39,854 nucleotides of DNA from Oscillospiraceae bacterium (GCA_016296505.1 JAEDJD010000019.1:1-39854); one strand, 5' to 3'. Positions 23,983-32,402 are shown, counted from the first letter of the stretch. Numbers and translations: made by a program. Notes: generated by a model not told the origin, from the letters alone.

Positions 23983-25593
23983 TCAATCATTTATCTTGCC
24001 TATAAAATTGTAGTAAATATCAAGCTGAACAACACGTCTGCCGCTTGATCTGTCCGGAGCATGAACAACGATTTTCTGAATAAAATCGTGCAGGATTTCC
24101 GTTGAAAGCTCTGTCAATTTGGTGTATTTTTTCGCAACAGCAACAAACCGTCTGATATTATCCTGTTCGGTCTTATCATTATTCAAGCTTTCGGAAATGT
24201 TCTTGATAGTATTGGCAAGTTCTGCCTGTTCAGCTTCGTATGAAGCAGACATTTTCGCAAAACGTTCATCGGAGATTTTACCGTTGACGTTATCCTCATA
24301 TATCCGATTGAACATTCGGTCAAGCTCGTCATACCTTTTCTGAGCGGCTGCAAGCTCCTTCTTCTGCTTTGCCGCCTGCTTGCGTGACGCCGTTTCATTG
24401 TTCTTAGCCAACAATTCCACAAGTGATTTTTCATCACAATTTGCAGTACGGATAATTTCATTTAATTCCGTAAGTATCAAATCACTAATTACAGTCTCCC
24501 TGATAAAATGCGTTGTGCAGTCATCCTTTGTAGCGTGGTATGAATATGTACCGCACTGAAAGTAGCTCTGAGAAGGCTTTGCTTCTTTGTAATTGTAATT
24601 AAGCTTGCCACCGCAATCGGCACAATAAATGAGTCCCGAAAACATATTTGTTTTCCCGGAATTGTTACGTCTGCGTTTTGAGCTTCGTATTTTCTGAACA
24701 GCATCCCATTCGTCCTGTTTGATTATAGGTTCGTGAGTATTATAAAATATCCTCTGATCCTCCACAGGATTTTTTATTACCTTATGGCTCTTGTAGGATT
24801 TTCTTTTGCACTTGAAATTAGTAGTATGACCAAGGTAATCTTTGCGTTCAAGAATTTCTGCAACATTGGTCGAATTCCAACCATACGGATTTTTTCCAAG
24901 ATTTGTTCTGCGGCACATACCTATATTATTAATATGGTATGAGGGACAAATCACTTTTTCATCGGATAATACTGCGGCAATCTGATACGGTCCCATTCCC
25001 GACAGGCACATCTGATAAATCCGCTGAACTATCGGTGCAGCTTCTTCATCAATAATAAGGTGCTTTGGGTCAAGGGGATCCTTCTTGTAACCGTAAACAG
25101 GAACAGAAGCTATTCTTTCGCCTGCATTGCCCTTTGCCTTCCAGACGGCACGGATTTTTCTCGATGTGTCCTTTGCGTAAAACTCGTTGAACAGGTTGCG
25201 TATCGGAGTGAAATCATTGTCCTCACGCTCGCTATCCACACAATCGTTTATAGCGATAAAATGCACATCAAATTCCGCAAACATTATCTCTGTATAGTAA
25301 CCGACCTTTAGATAATCTCTGCCGAAACGGGACATATCCTTGACAATTACCGTACCAACTTCACCGCTTTCCACATCAGAAATCATATTTATGAAGCCTT
25401 CTCTGTCAAAGGTAGTTCCGCTGATGCCGTCATCAACATAAAATCGGTAATTTGTAAGTCCGTGCTTTATCGCATAATCGGAAAGTATCTGCTTCTGGTT
25501 GATAATGCTGTTGGAGTCGCCTTGCAGTTCGTCATCGTGGCTGAGCCTGCAATATAGGGCTGTAATTTTTTCTGAATTTGACTGTCTAATCAT
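23983..25593 (-). CDS. Large serine recombinase (TnpX-like)
   Basis: A 536-residue site-specific recombinase. The N-terminal resolvase domain starts with ALYCRLSHDDE (nucleophilic Ser in RLS) and contains VDDGISGTTFDREGF and VKDMSRFGRDYLKVGYY. A recombinase domain follows (about 190-290), then a zinc ribbon (YCADCGGKLNY, FQCGTYSYH) and a coiled coil rich in Lys, Gln and Ala (about 395-460). This architecture is that of TnpX/TndX enzymes, which excise and integrate Firmicute mobile elements without a separate excisionase in several cases. The codons are AT-richer than in the neighbouring chromosome genes. It lies downstream of the TnpW-like gene. Confidence 0.93.
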   Translation of the reverse strand: MIRQSNSEKITALYCRLSHDDELQGDSNSIINQKQILSDYAIKHGLTNYRFYVDDGISGTTFDREGFINMISDVESGEVGTVIVKDMSRFGRDYLKVGYYTEIMFAEFDVHFIAINDCVDSEREDNDFTPIRNLFNEFYAKDTSRKIRAVWKAKGNAGERIASVPVYGYKKDPLDPKHLIIDEEAAPIVQRIYQMCLSGMGPYQIAAVLSDEKVICPSYHINNIGMCRRTNLGKNPYGWNSTNVAEILERKDYLGHTTNFKCKRKSYKSHKVIKNPVEDQRIFYNTHEPIIKQDEWDAVQKIRSSKRRRNNSGKTNMFSGLIYCADCGGKLNYNYKEAKPSQSYFQCGTYSYHATKDDCTTHFIRETVISDLILTELNEIIRTANCDEKSLVELLAKNNETASRKQAAKQKKELAAAQKRYDELDRMFNRIYEDNVNGKISDERFAKMSASYEAEQAELANTIKNISESLNNDKTEQDNIRRFVAVAKKYTKLTELSTEILHDFIQKIVVHAPDRSSGRRVVQLDIYYNFIGKIND

Positions 25594-25665
25594 TTTTACC
25601 TTACCTTTCCGACAGTCAGAACGTTATACTTATTATATCATAATCATTCTGAGTTGTCCATGTTT

Positions 25666-25854
25666 TTACGCAATATTTTTGTTTAGCTCTCTGATAGCAA
25701 GACGTTCGACAATGTCCTTGACCGTAGTTTTTTCATTTTCTGCAAAGAAAGAATTTACGATATAAACGGTATTGCCGATTAAATATTCTTTGGTTTTGTC
25801 TGGAGTTCTTTCGCTGAAGGTCTGCTCAATTGTTGTCTGCTTTCTCTTTTTCAT
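25666..25854 (-). CDS. TnpW-family small transposon protein
   Basis: A 62-residue basic protein (KKRKQTTIEQTFSERTP..., then KEYLIGNTVYIVNSFFAENEKTTVKDIVERL). This pattern resembles TnpW, a small protein encoded beside the recombinase in Tn4451-type elements, of unknown function. ATG 25854 follows AAAGGAA. It precedes the recombinase by 72 bp on the same strand and shares a promoter. Confidence 0.72.
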   Translation of the reverse strand: MKKRKQTTIEQTFSERTPDKTKEYLIGNTVYIVNSFFAENEKTTVKDIVERLAIRELNKNIA

Positions 25855-25897
25855 TTTTCTGTTCCTTTCTCAGATGTTTTGTTCTGCCTGAAACAAC

Positions 25898-25944
25898 AAA
25901 GAGAGCCAAGAAACAAATCCGCAGATTTGCTCTTAGCTCTCTTT
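25898..25944 (-). terminator. Long leader hairpin before the tnpW-like gene
   Basis: AAAGAGAGC...GATTTG pairs imperfectly with a 21-nt partner ending GCTCTCTTT, giving a stem of about 20 bp with a TGCG-type loop. It is followed on the minus strand by GTTGTTT. Its position between promoter and gene suggests an attenuator that limits recombinase expression. Confidence 0.5.
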
Positions 25945-26037
25945 CGCTGTTCCGCCCCGCTCATTTGGGACGCCGTTATTCAATTTTTCATAAATCTTGG
26001 GTAATCACATTATGACTAATCTCAAATGCTTAACTTT

Positions 26038-26066
26038 ATTATACTATACAAATTTGCTTTTGTCAA
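26038..26066 (-). promoter_or_regulatory. Consensus promoter of tnpW-recombinase
   Basis: On the minus strand a perfect TTGACA (26066-26061), 17-bp spacer and perfect TATAAT (26043-26038). The leader is about 180 nt. Confidence 0.88.
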
Positions 26067-26106
26067 TGGGTTTTAGAAATTTTATTTAACTTTTTGATTA
26101 GGAATA

Positions 26107-26135
26107 TTGATTGCTTTTTGAAAATATGGTATAAT
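26107..26135 (+). promoter_or_regulatory. Promoter of the XRE regulator
   Basis: TTGATT (26107-26112), 17-bp spacer and perfect TATAAT (26130-26135). The -35 boxes of the two divergent promoters are 40 bp apart, leaving room for a shared operator. Confidence 0.82.
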
Positions 26136-26166
26136 CAAAGTAGAGAAAATTTTCGGGAGGGCTATT

Positions 26167-26670
26167 ATGACCATAGGTGAAAAAATCAAAAATGCAAGAA
26201 ATCTGCGAGGACTCACACAGAAGGAACTCGGAATAAACCTCGGCTTCGATGAAAAATCTGCCGATGTCAGGATTGCACAATATGAAAGCGGCACAAGAAC
26301 ACCAAAAGCTGAATTGCTGTCGGAGATCGCAGCCATCCTTGACGTAAATATCAATTCTCTGAAAAATCCGTATTTGGAAAATACAGAAACTTTCATTCAT
26401 CTGCTTTTTGATCTGGGGCAGGAATCGAAAAAACATCACACCAACAATTTTTCAATAATCTCCGTTCCTGATGAATTAGGAAATCCGCAGCCTGCACTCC
26501 AATTTCACAATCATCTGCTGAATAAATTTCTTGAAGAATGGCAGCTTCGCAGAAAAGAACTGAGTGAAAAAATCATAACCAAGGAAGAATATGCAGAATG
26601 GATGATGAACTTTCCTGCCACTTCCGACGATTGTGGTAAAAGTGAACCAGTGAAAAAGTGGCGGAAATGA
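26167..26670 (+). CDS. XRE-family transcriptional regulator
   Basis: A 167-residue protein. Residues 3-65 form a Cro/C1-type helix-turn-helix (IGEKIKNARNLRGLTQKELG ... VRIAQYESGTRTPKAELL), slightly longer than usual in the turn region. The C-terminal 100 residues (with LQFHNHLLNKFLEEWQLRRKEL) are of unknown role, perhaps dimerisation. GGGAGGG lies 5 nt before ATG 26167. Divergence from the recombinase operon suggests it represses its own promoter and the recombinase promoter; this is inference. Confidence 0.9.
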   Translation: MTIGEKIKNARNLRGLTQKELGINLGFDEKSADVRIAQYESGTRTPKAELLSEIAAILDVNINSLKNPYLENTETFIHLLFDLGQESKKHHTNNFSIISVPDELGNPQPALQFHNHLLNKFLEEWQLRRKELSEKIITKEEYAEWMMNFPATSDDCGKSEPVKKWRK

Positions 26671-26672
26671 GT

Positions 26673-27021
26673 TTCAACCCGGTTGAATAGGATTTGTGAG
26701 GAAGATATCCGCAAGCGTTGAAAAGTCATATGACTTTATGGGTGAAAGCCCGCAAGCGTCGAAAAGATACATATCTTTTCGGAAACACTCGCAAGCGAAG
26801 AAAAACTGTACAGTTTTCTTTTCGGATAGCGGTATATAGGCATTATGCTTGCAGGACAGCAAGCGTAGAAAGGACGGTCGTCCTTTCGCAGCCGATAGCT
26901 GCACGTCGGCATAAAAATTCTATGTTTCGATATTTTACAAAAATATCATTTCCGGGTTTTAGGGGTTGACAGCTCCTAACAACCCGTCAGCGGAGCTTGA
27001 CGGGAAAAAGATGTACTTTTT
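26673..27021 (+). repeat. Array of variable hairpins led by GCAAGCG boxes
   Basis: Four GCAAGCG boxes lie at 26711, 26752, 26791 and 26859. Each is followed after 2-5 nt by a short near-perfect palindrome of different sequence: AAAGTCATATGACTTT (26722-26737), CGAAAAGATA-CA-TATCTTTTCG (26760-26781), AAAACTGTACAGTTTT (26802-26817) and GAAAGGACG-GT-CGTCCTTTC (26868-26887). The palindromes share only the outer GAAA and TTTC ends; the inner halves differ but stay complementary. More hairpins flank the array: TTCAACC-C-GGTTGAA (26673-26687), GCAGC/GCTGC (26888-26902), CCCGTCA/TGACGGG (26983-27004) and GAAAAAG-ATGTA-CTTTTTC (27004-27022). No convincing protein is encoded. Confidence 0.85.
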
Positions 27022-27122
27022 CTGCACTTGCGACATTCTGCCGACCTCTTTTTTCAACCTTTTTAATGCAATGCGTTTACAACTTTTTTGTGAGCTGATT
27101 TTAGATTTATTGCCGATTCACA

Positions 27123-27152
27123 TTTTTGCGTTTTGATTCAAAAACGCAAAAA
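27123..27152. terminator. Bidirectional terminator-like hairpin
   Basis: TTTTTGCGTTTT and AAAAACGCAAAAA with a 5-nt loop, flanked by T and A runs. It closes the hairpin-rich stretch. From here to 27460 the sequence is AT-rich. Apart from an imperfect hairpin at 27362-27397 (AACCCTCTCCGC / GCGGAAGGGGTT) I see nothing in it. Confidence 0.7.
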
Positions 27153-27460
27153 CAATTTTAGCCGTTCTGACAAATCTACAATTTCAAGTAAATCAGCCGC
27201 AAGCAAGTATATGAGTTTTTTCAATTAAATTGATTTTTCTTTGCTGAAAAGTTTTCTCCGGATCTTCAATTTGGTATTTTTTATCTCCATGAACCATTAG
27301 TTGCAATTACCGATTTGTTGTATAATATAGCATTTGCGAAATTTTGACTTTTATCAAATAATAACCCTCTCCGCCGAGGAAATCAGCGGAAGGGGTTGAC
27401 CTTTTTAACCAAGTGAAATTTTTGTATCAAAAAAACAATATTTTATCGGTCAGCAGAGAA

Positions 27461-27679
27461 TTAAACAAGTCTTTTAAATACAGGCATAACATCAAGAGGA
27501 GCGGGAACGGTAACTGTCTGACCGCCATCGTATATCTTATTATCGGAAATGCTTTCCCACTTGCCCTTTGGCAGATATACACTGCGCTCTCTTGCACCAA
27601 GCTCAAGAACGGGAGCAACAAGATAATAAGCCTCCTATATTTTTTGAACAATACAGTTCAAATAGTCATAATCTTTCAT
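27461..27679 (-). pseudogene. GH31 glycosidase remnant
   Basis: In one frame the minus strand reads 14 codons from an ATG that overlaps the MFS stop (ATGA), then a TAG (27637-27635), then about 57 codons with clear GH31 C-terminal features: EAYYLVAPVLELGARERSVY, LPKGKWESI, YDGGQTVTVPAPLDVMPVF, then a TAA. In intact GH31 enzymes (about 650-800 residues, alpha-glucosidase or alpha-xylosidase) this stretch follows the catalytic barrel and is itself followed by more residues. So nearly the whole enzyme is deleted. The start, coupled to the transporter, shows the original operon order MFS then glycosidase, assuming the 14-codon start belongs to the same gene. Confidence 0.75.
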
Positions 27680-28860
27680 TCCTGCCTGTTTTTATTAGCA
27701 TTTTTTGAAATCACAAAAGTCAGAATAACAAGCACAAGTGGGAAAATACAGCCTGCAAGCACGCCCTTGCGAATATCATCTCCCGCATTTTGTGAAATGT
27801 TTCCAACTATACCGGGACCTATTGCACCGCCAAGGTCGCCTGCCATGGCAAGAAGGGCAAACATTGCCGTACCGCCCGAAGGCATTTTTCCCGAACAGAT
27901 GCTTATGGTTCCAGGCCACATTATTCCGACGGAAAATCCGCAGATTATACAGCCTGCAAGCCCAAGCATGGGAATATCCGACAGGGAAGCAACAAGATAG
28001 CATATAAGACAAAGCAAGCCCGAGCCTATCATAAATTTTATAAGGTCAAGCCTGTCACCGTATTTTCCGTACAGTGAACGGCTTATTCCCATAGTAACCG
28101 CAAACAGGCAAGGTCCTGCAATATCTCCCATAGCCTTTGAAAGACCCAAAGCAGATTCCGCAAATGCAGATGCCCACTGTGCCATTGAAAGCTCCGATGC
28201 TCCTGCGCATATCATCAGCAGTATGGAGATAATGAACACGGGCGTTTTTAAAAGCCTTCCGATACTCATACCTTGTCCGTCCTCGGTAGGGTGTTCGATG
28301 GGACAGACAATAAAATTGAACATATTATACAGCGGAATAATTGCCCATATACAAGCAAGCCATTTCCAGTTTTCTATACCGAATAACGAGAAAAATACTG
28401 TTGAAAGCAGGATAACACCCACCGAACCCCAGCAGTAAAAGGAATGGAGCAGGCTCATTGCCGCCTCCTTATGCTCAAAGGGACAGGCTTCAACGATAGG
28501 ACTGACAAGCACCTCGGTAAGACCGCTGCCCACCGCATACACTATTGTGCTGATAATTATTCCCATAAACGGGTCGGGCATTATCTGAGGAAGAAAAGCA
28601 AGTCCCAGAAGTCCTGCTGCCGAAAACAGCTGAGAACCGACAACGCATCTTCGATAGCCTATTCTGTCCGCAAACTTTGCACAGAGAATATCCACAATAA
28701 GCTGGGTGATAAAGAACACGGAGGATATCAGTGCAATTTTTCCGAGAGGAGTATTGTAAACATTGTGGAATGTTAAAAACAGCAGCGGTGCAAAGTTTGC
28801 TGTAATAGCCTGTGTAACAAATCCAAGATAACAGGCAATAAGAGTTTTTCTGTAATTCAT
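27676..28860 (-). CDS. MFS transporter, probably for a sugar
   Basis: A 394-residue protein with 12 predicted membrane segments. The MFS loop motif after TM2 reads DILCAKFADRIGYRRCVVGS (between about residues 57 and 77), and a similar LYGKYGDRLDLIKF loop begins the second half. Context (divergent AraC regulator with a cupin-like sensor domain, GH31 remnant directly downstream) points to import of an oligosaccharide or glycoside. The substrate is unknown. ATG 28860 follows GAAAGGAA. Confidence 0.88.
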   Translation of the reverse strand: MNYRKTLIACYLGFVTQAITANFAPLLFLTFHNVYNTPLGKIALISSVFFITQLIVDILCAKFADRIGYRRCVVGSQLFSAAGLLGLAFLPQIMPDPFMGIIISTIVYAVGSGLTEVLVSPIVEACPFEHKEAAMSLLHSFYCWGSVGVILLSTVFFSLFGIENWKWLACIWAIIPLYNMFNFIVCPIEHPTEDGQGMSIGRLLKTPVFIISILLMICAGASELSMAQWASAFAESALGLSKAMGDIAGPCLFAVTMGISRSLYGKYGDRLDLIKFMIGSGLLCLICYLVASLSDIPMLGLAGCIICGFSVGIMWPGTISICSGKMPSGGTAMFALLAMAGDLGGAIGPGIVGNISQNAGDDIRKGVLAGCIFPLVLVILTFVISKNANKNRQE

Positions 28861-28889
28861 CTTGACGTTCCTTTCGCTTTTTGTTATAA

Positions 28890-28922
28890 TTGTATCATAT
28901 CATAACATACGATATATTTCAA
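28890..28922. promoter_or_regulatory. Overlapping divergent promoters between MFS and AraC genes
   Basis: Minus strand: TTGAAA (28922-28917), 17 bp, TATGAT (28899-28894) towards the MFS gene. Plus strand: TTGTAT (28890-28895), 17 bp, TATATT (28913-28918) towards the AraC gene. The two overlap almost completely, so they should compete. The stretch is rich in ATATCATA/TATGATAT inverted repeats suited to an AraC-type operator. Confidence 0.6.
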
Positions 28923-28974
28923 TGTACAATATCACATTTTTATTACACTATATCACAAAAAAGGAAGGATAAGC

Positions 28975-29886
28975 TTGAAGAAGCTAAACGATGGCTACGC
29001 AAAGATTATCACCGATGAAACTCTTCGTGAAACCATAAGCCACGGAAGTGAGGAATATCCCTTCCGCTATTATTATGAGGATATATGGCTCTTTGACCTG
29101 CACTGTATTGACTGGCACTGGCACCCCGAGGTTGAGCTTGTGCTTGTAGAAAAGGGGACGGCAGATTTTCTTGTGGGCAGCAGCAGATATGTGCTCAAGG
29201 CTGGTGAAGCTATTTTCATAAACACTCAGGTGATTCATCGGTTCGAGAGCAGTGCAAGTGCAATTATTCCCAACATGGTCTTTTCCCCACTTCTGATTGC
29301 TGCAGAAAATAGTCTGATCTACCGCAAATATATAAAGCCCGTGCTTTTGTCCTCGGTTGAATGCCTAATAATAACGCCGACAGATGAAAAACAGTGTGAG
29401 ATGCTTGATACGATACGAAATGTGTTTGCGATCCAAGAATCGGAAAGCATATCCGAACTGCAAACAACCCAGCTTATTATGAAGCTGTGGGGGCTGATTT
29501 CCGAAAGCATAAATCAGAATGATAATCAAAACACCGCCAAAACTTCCGCACAGGCACAAGCACAGCTGCAAATAATGATGCAGTATATCCACAAAAACTA
29601 TTATCGTCGCATAACCTTGGAGGACATTGCAAGAACTGTTTCCATAAGCAAAAGCAGTGTGCTGAATATTTTTAAAAGCTATCTGCATACATCGCCCATA
29701 AATTATGTTCTGGAATATCGTTTGAAGCGTGCCGCCAAGCTTCTTTCGGAAACCGAAAACAGCGTTTCCGTTATCGCTCAGACAGCAGGCTTTGAAAATG
29801 TGGGATATTTTTGCCGAAAATTCAAGGCACTCTATGGAATGACGCCTAAGGAGTACAGAGATCACAGGCGGTCGGAACGGAAATAA
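28975..29886 (+). CDS. AraC-family transcriptional regulator
   Basis: A 303-residue regulator. The N-terminal cupin-like sensor (HWHPEVELVLVEKGTADFLV ... IFINTQVIHRFE, about residues 43-90) probably binds a sugar. The C-terminal AraC DNA-binding domain has two helix-turn-helix units: ITLEDIARTVSISKSSVLNIFK (about 215-236) and VSVIAQTAGFENVGYFCRKFK with the hallmark YGMTPKEYR end. It begins at TTG 28975 with AAGGAAGG 6 nt upstream. It is divergent from the MFS gene, its likely target. Confidence 0.92.
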   Translation: MKKLNDGYAKIITDETLRETISHGSEEYPFRYYYEDIWLFDLHCIDWHWHPEVELVLVEKGTADFLVGSSRYVLKAGEAIFINTQVIHRFESSASAIIPNMVFSPLLIAAENSLIYRKYIKPVLLSSVECLIITPTDEKQCEMLDTIRNVFAIQESESISELQTTQLIMKLWGLISESINQNDNQNTAKTSAQAQAQLQIMMQYIHKNYYRRITLEDIARTVSISKSSVLNIFKSYLHTSPINYVLEYRLKRAAKLLSETENSVSVIAQTAGFENVGYFCRKFKALYGMTPKEYRDHRRSERK

Positions 29887-29887
29887 A

Positions 29888-29938
29888 AAAGCAAAGGATT
29901 TGTCACGATCAGCAGTGACAAGTCCTTTGCCTATTTTT
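29888..29938 (+). terminator. Terminator of the AraC gene
   Basis: GCAAAGGATTTGTCAC pairs with GTGACAAGTCCTTTGC around an 8-nt loop and is followed by CTATTTTTCT. Confidence 0.9.
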
Positions 29939-30079
29939 CTCGTAAACTTTATGATACGTTCTGACTGTCTGTCGAGTATCCTTATCGTAAGAACGTATTT
30001 TTGTGATTTCTTATTGTTTTTGCACCTTGCGCATTCTGTCATACAGTGTTTTTCGGTCTGCCTCCGTACAATTCACCTG

Positions 30080-32293
30080 TTAGAGTATCAAGCCGATTGT
30101 ATCCTGCGATGTATATTCGTAGCTGGTCAGAAGCGCCGTCCACGGCAATTCAGTTTCCGCAAAAAATACGCGCAATACCGTTTTCAGTTCTTCATTTTCC
30201 ATCATTTCCTTGACGGAAGTATTCGCACCATAGGAATAGGGCGATTCGACATCGGCGTAAACCATACAGCTTGCCTGCAAATCCCGTGATGAGAAACCTG
30301 CGTAAATTTTGTAGAAGCCCTCCTCCATCGTCCACTGATGCAGATTCGGGTCATAGCTTTCAAAATCATGACGGTTCAACGTAAAGGAAACCGTCTGCTT
30401 CGTATTCGGCTCAAGATAAATCTTTCTGAACGCTTTCAGTTCACGGATAGGCTTTGTCAGCGTGCTTTCCGGATCGGATACATAAATCTGAACGACCGCC
30501 TTTCCAGCACAATCGCCAATATTGACAATCTCCGTATATACAGTTACGGAATCGGTAAACGTATCTGCTTCAGCCGACAATCTTTCAATCTTAAAATCAG
30601 TATAGGATAAACCATATCCGAAAGGATATAGCGGCGCAGTCTTTCTTGCGTCATACCAACGGTATCCGACAAAAATCCCCTCGCCGTAATGCACCTGCAT
30701 CCCGTCGCCTGGAAAGTTGAGATATGTCGGCATATCCTCGATGGATTTTGGAAATGTCAGCGGCAGTCTGCCTGAAGGATTGATTTTTCCGCAAAGGCAG
30801 TCTGCGAGCGCATTTGCCCCCTGCATTCCCGGAAGAAAAATACAGAATATTCCGTCAAAGCGTTTTTCCCAACCCGCAAGCGCAACTGGCGCACTGATAT
30901 TCAAAACAAGTATTTTCTTCATATTGCGGCTGTCCGCTTCATCAAGAAGCGTTTCCCATTCCTGTGTAATCTGTGTGAGAACTGAGATATCCGTTCGGTC
31001 GTTTCCCTCTCTGCCTGCAAGACTATATACATAAATCAGTGTATCCGAATGATCTGCAATTTGATTCACCGAAACACTGTGAAACCGTTCAACAAGCGCC
31101 TCGCGGAACGATACGTTCCGGTTTGTATTGATACCTGCGCTCCCCTCTCCACACGTCAGCAGATCCTCAGCGTGTTCACCGAACAAAGCAATGCGAGCAG
31201 TAGAAGATAGCGGCAGAATGTTTTCATTTTTCAGCAGGACAGTTCCTTCGGCTGCTACATTGTATGCAGCACGATCTGTTTCTGCAAGAGATATTTCACC
31301 TGCGGCTGGCGTTGCGTATTTCCTTGCAAGCTCTGCAATCCGGCTTGCGGAAATGCTCAGTGCTTCAGCAGAAAGCGTTCCGTCGTAAAATGCGGCGGTC
31401 AATGCTTCCGGAGAAATCGGTCCCGGCATAGCCAAATCATTGCCTGCGTTCAAAGCGGCGGCAGGATGATATACCGCATTCCAATCGGATATTACCACGC
31501 CTTCAAAGTCCCACTCCTCACGCAGCATATCGTGCAGCATCGCGCGATTCTCCGTACATGGAACACCGTTAATCTGATTGTAAGCGCTCATGACAGTTTT
31601 TACCCCAGCCTTCACACAGGCTTTGAATGCTGGAAAATACAGCTCGTGTAATGCACGTTCGGTAATATACTCGTTGATATTCATTCGGTTGGTTTCCTGA
31701 TGATTTGCAGCAAAATGCTTGACATTTGCAGCAACGCCCTCCGCCTGTAAGCCCTTCACAAGAGAAGGCGCAAGCGTTGATACAAGACAGGGATCCTCGG
31801 AATAACCCTCGAACAGACGTCCGTTTCGGATATCACGATGAAGATTTACGTTCGGAATACCAAGCAAAATGTTGATACCATAGGAACGTGCCTCCTGACC
31901 AAGCGCAGTTCCCATATCGTAAATCACCTCGGTATTCCAAGTTGCACCAAGCATAATTCCAGAGGGATAGCAACCCGGCGCTTTCAACTTCGGATTCCGT
32001 TCGTGAAGCTTCTGTACAATGAAATCATATAGTTTTCTGGAGCCGTCATCAGGCAGATTTTCATTGGCATAAAAATATTTCAATACATTTCTGAGGTCGC
32101 TTCCGCCGATTCCGTCAAGACCGCTGCTGCTTAAAAAGTCACCGAAAAGCTGTTCAAAATTGATACCCGTTCCACCGTCAAGAAGCTGTAATCTCGGTAT
32201 ATTTTTTTCAGGGATTTCAGCCGTTCCAAAAAAGGAAGCGCCGTTCACAAGGCGGATTTGCTCCTCAATTTTGAGATCGTTTTTTTCAGACAT
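30080..32293 (-). CDS. GH3 family beta-glycosidase
   Basis: A 737-residue glycoside hydrolase, probably a beta-glucosidase acting on short oligosaccharides. There is no signal peptide, so it should be cytosolic. The TIM barrel has VKHFAANHQETNR (about 191-203) and the nucleophile Asp270 in GVVISDWNAV. The alpha/beta sandwich follows (LFGEHAEDLLTCGEGSAG), then a C-terminal fibronectin III-like domain from PFGYGLSYTDF. ATG 32293 follows AAAGGAG; the more upstream in-frame ATG lacks a site. After the TAA stop the same frame stays open for 22 more protein-like codons (QVNCTEADRKTLYDRMRKVQ...) to 30011, so the end may be truncated by a nonsense change. It fits with the cellulase as the cellobiose-processing step. 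Confidence 0.92.
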   Translation of the reverse strand: MSEKNDLKIEEQIRLVNGASFFGTAEIPEKNIPRLQLLDGGTGINFEQLFGDFLSSSGLDGIGGSDLRNVLKYFYANENLPDDGSRKLYDFIVQKLHERNPKLKAPGCYPSGIMLGATWNTEVIYDMGTALGQEARSYGINILLGIPNVNLHRDIRNGRLFEGYSEDPCLVSTLAPSLVKGLQAEGVAANVKHFAANHQETNRMNINEYITERALHELYFPAFKACVKAGVKTVMSAYNQINGVPCTENRAMLHDMLREEWDFEGVVISDWNAVYHPAAALNAGNDLAMPGPISPEALTAAFYDGTLSAEALSISASRIAELARKYATPAAGEISLAETDRAAYNVAAEGTVLLKNENILPLSSTARIALFGEHAEDLLTCGEGSAGINTNRNVSFREALVERFHSVSVNQIADHSDTLIYVYSLAGREGNDRTDISVLTQITQEWETLLDEADSRNMKKILVLNISAPVALAGWEKRFDGIFCIFLPGMQGANALADCLCGKINPSGRLPLTFPKSIEDMPTYLNFPGDGMQVHYGEGIFVGYRWYDARKTAPLYPFGYGLSYTDFKIERLSAEADTFTDSVTVYTEIVNIGDCAGKAVVQIYVSDPESTLTKPIRELKAFRKIYLEPNTKQTVSFTLNRHDFESYDPNLHQWTMEEGFYKIYAGFSSRDLQASCMVYADVESPYSYGANTSVKEMMENEELKTVLRVFFAETELPWTALLTSYEYTSQDTIGLIL

Positions 32294-32373
32294 CGCACTC
32301 GCTCCTTTCATTTGATATATGACTGCTTTCACATGGATTTTTATATACGCCGAACGTTCCAATTCATACTTCC

Positions 32374-32402
32374 ATTATATCACTTGTTTCGAGGTTTGTA
32401 CA
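32374..32402 (-). promoter_or_regulatory. Promoter of the GH3 gene
   Basis: On the minus strand TGTACA (32402-32397), 17-bp spacer and perfect TATAAT (32379-32374), leaving a leader of about 75 nt. Confidence 0.65.

Larger units (their letters stand above)
23945..29940. mobile_element. Putative serine-recombinase integrative element or island
   Basis: About 6 kb inserted between a tRNA cluster and a carbohydrate-gene block. It holds a large serine recombinase at the left end, a TnpW-like protein, an XRE regulator, a hairpin array, a GH31 remnant, an MFS transporter and an AraC regulator. No relaxase, coupling protein or secretion gene is present. Exact ends could not be fixed: I found no clear direct repeats. 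The right limit is placed at the AraC terminator because the GH3 reading frame and its 3' flank continue normally beyond. Confidence 0.55.

Noticed and set aside
26711..26887. CRISPR array
   Set aside because: The repeated box is only 7 nt, the 'spacers' are themselves palindromes, and no cas gene is nearby.
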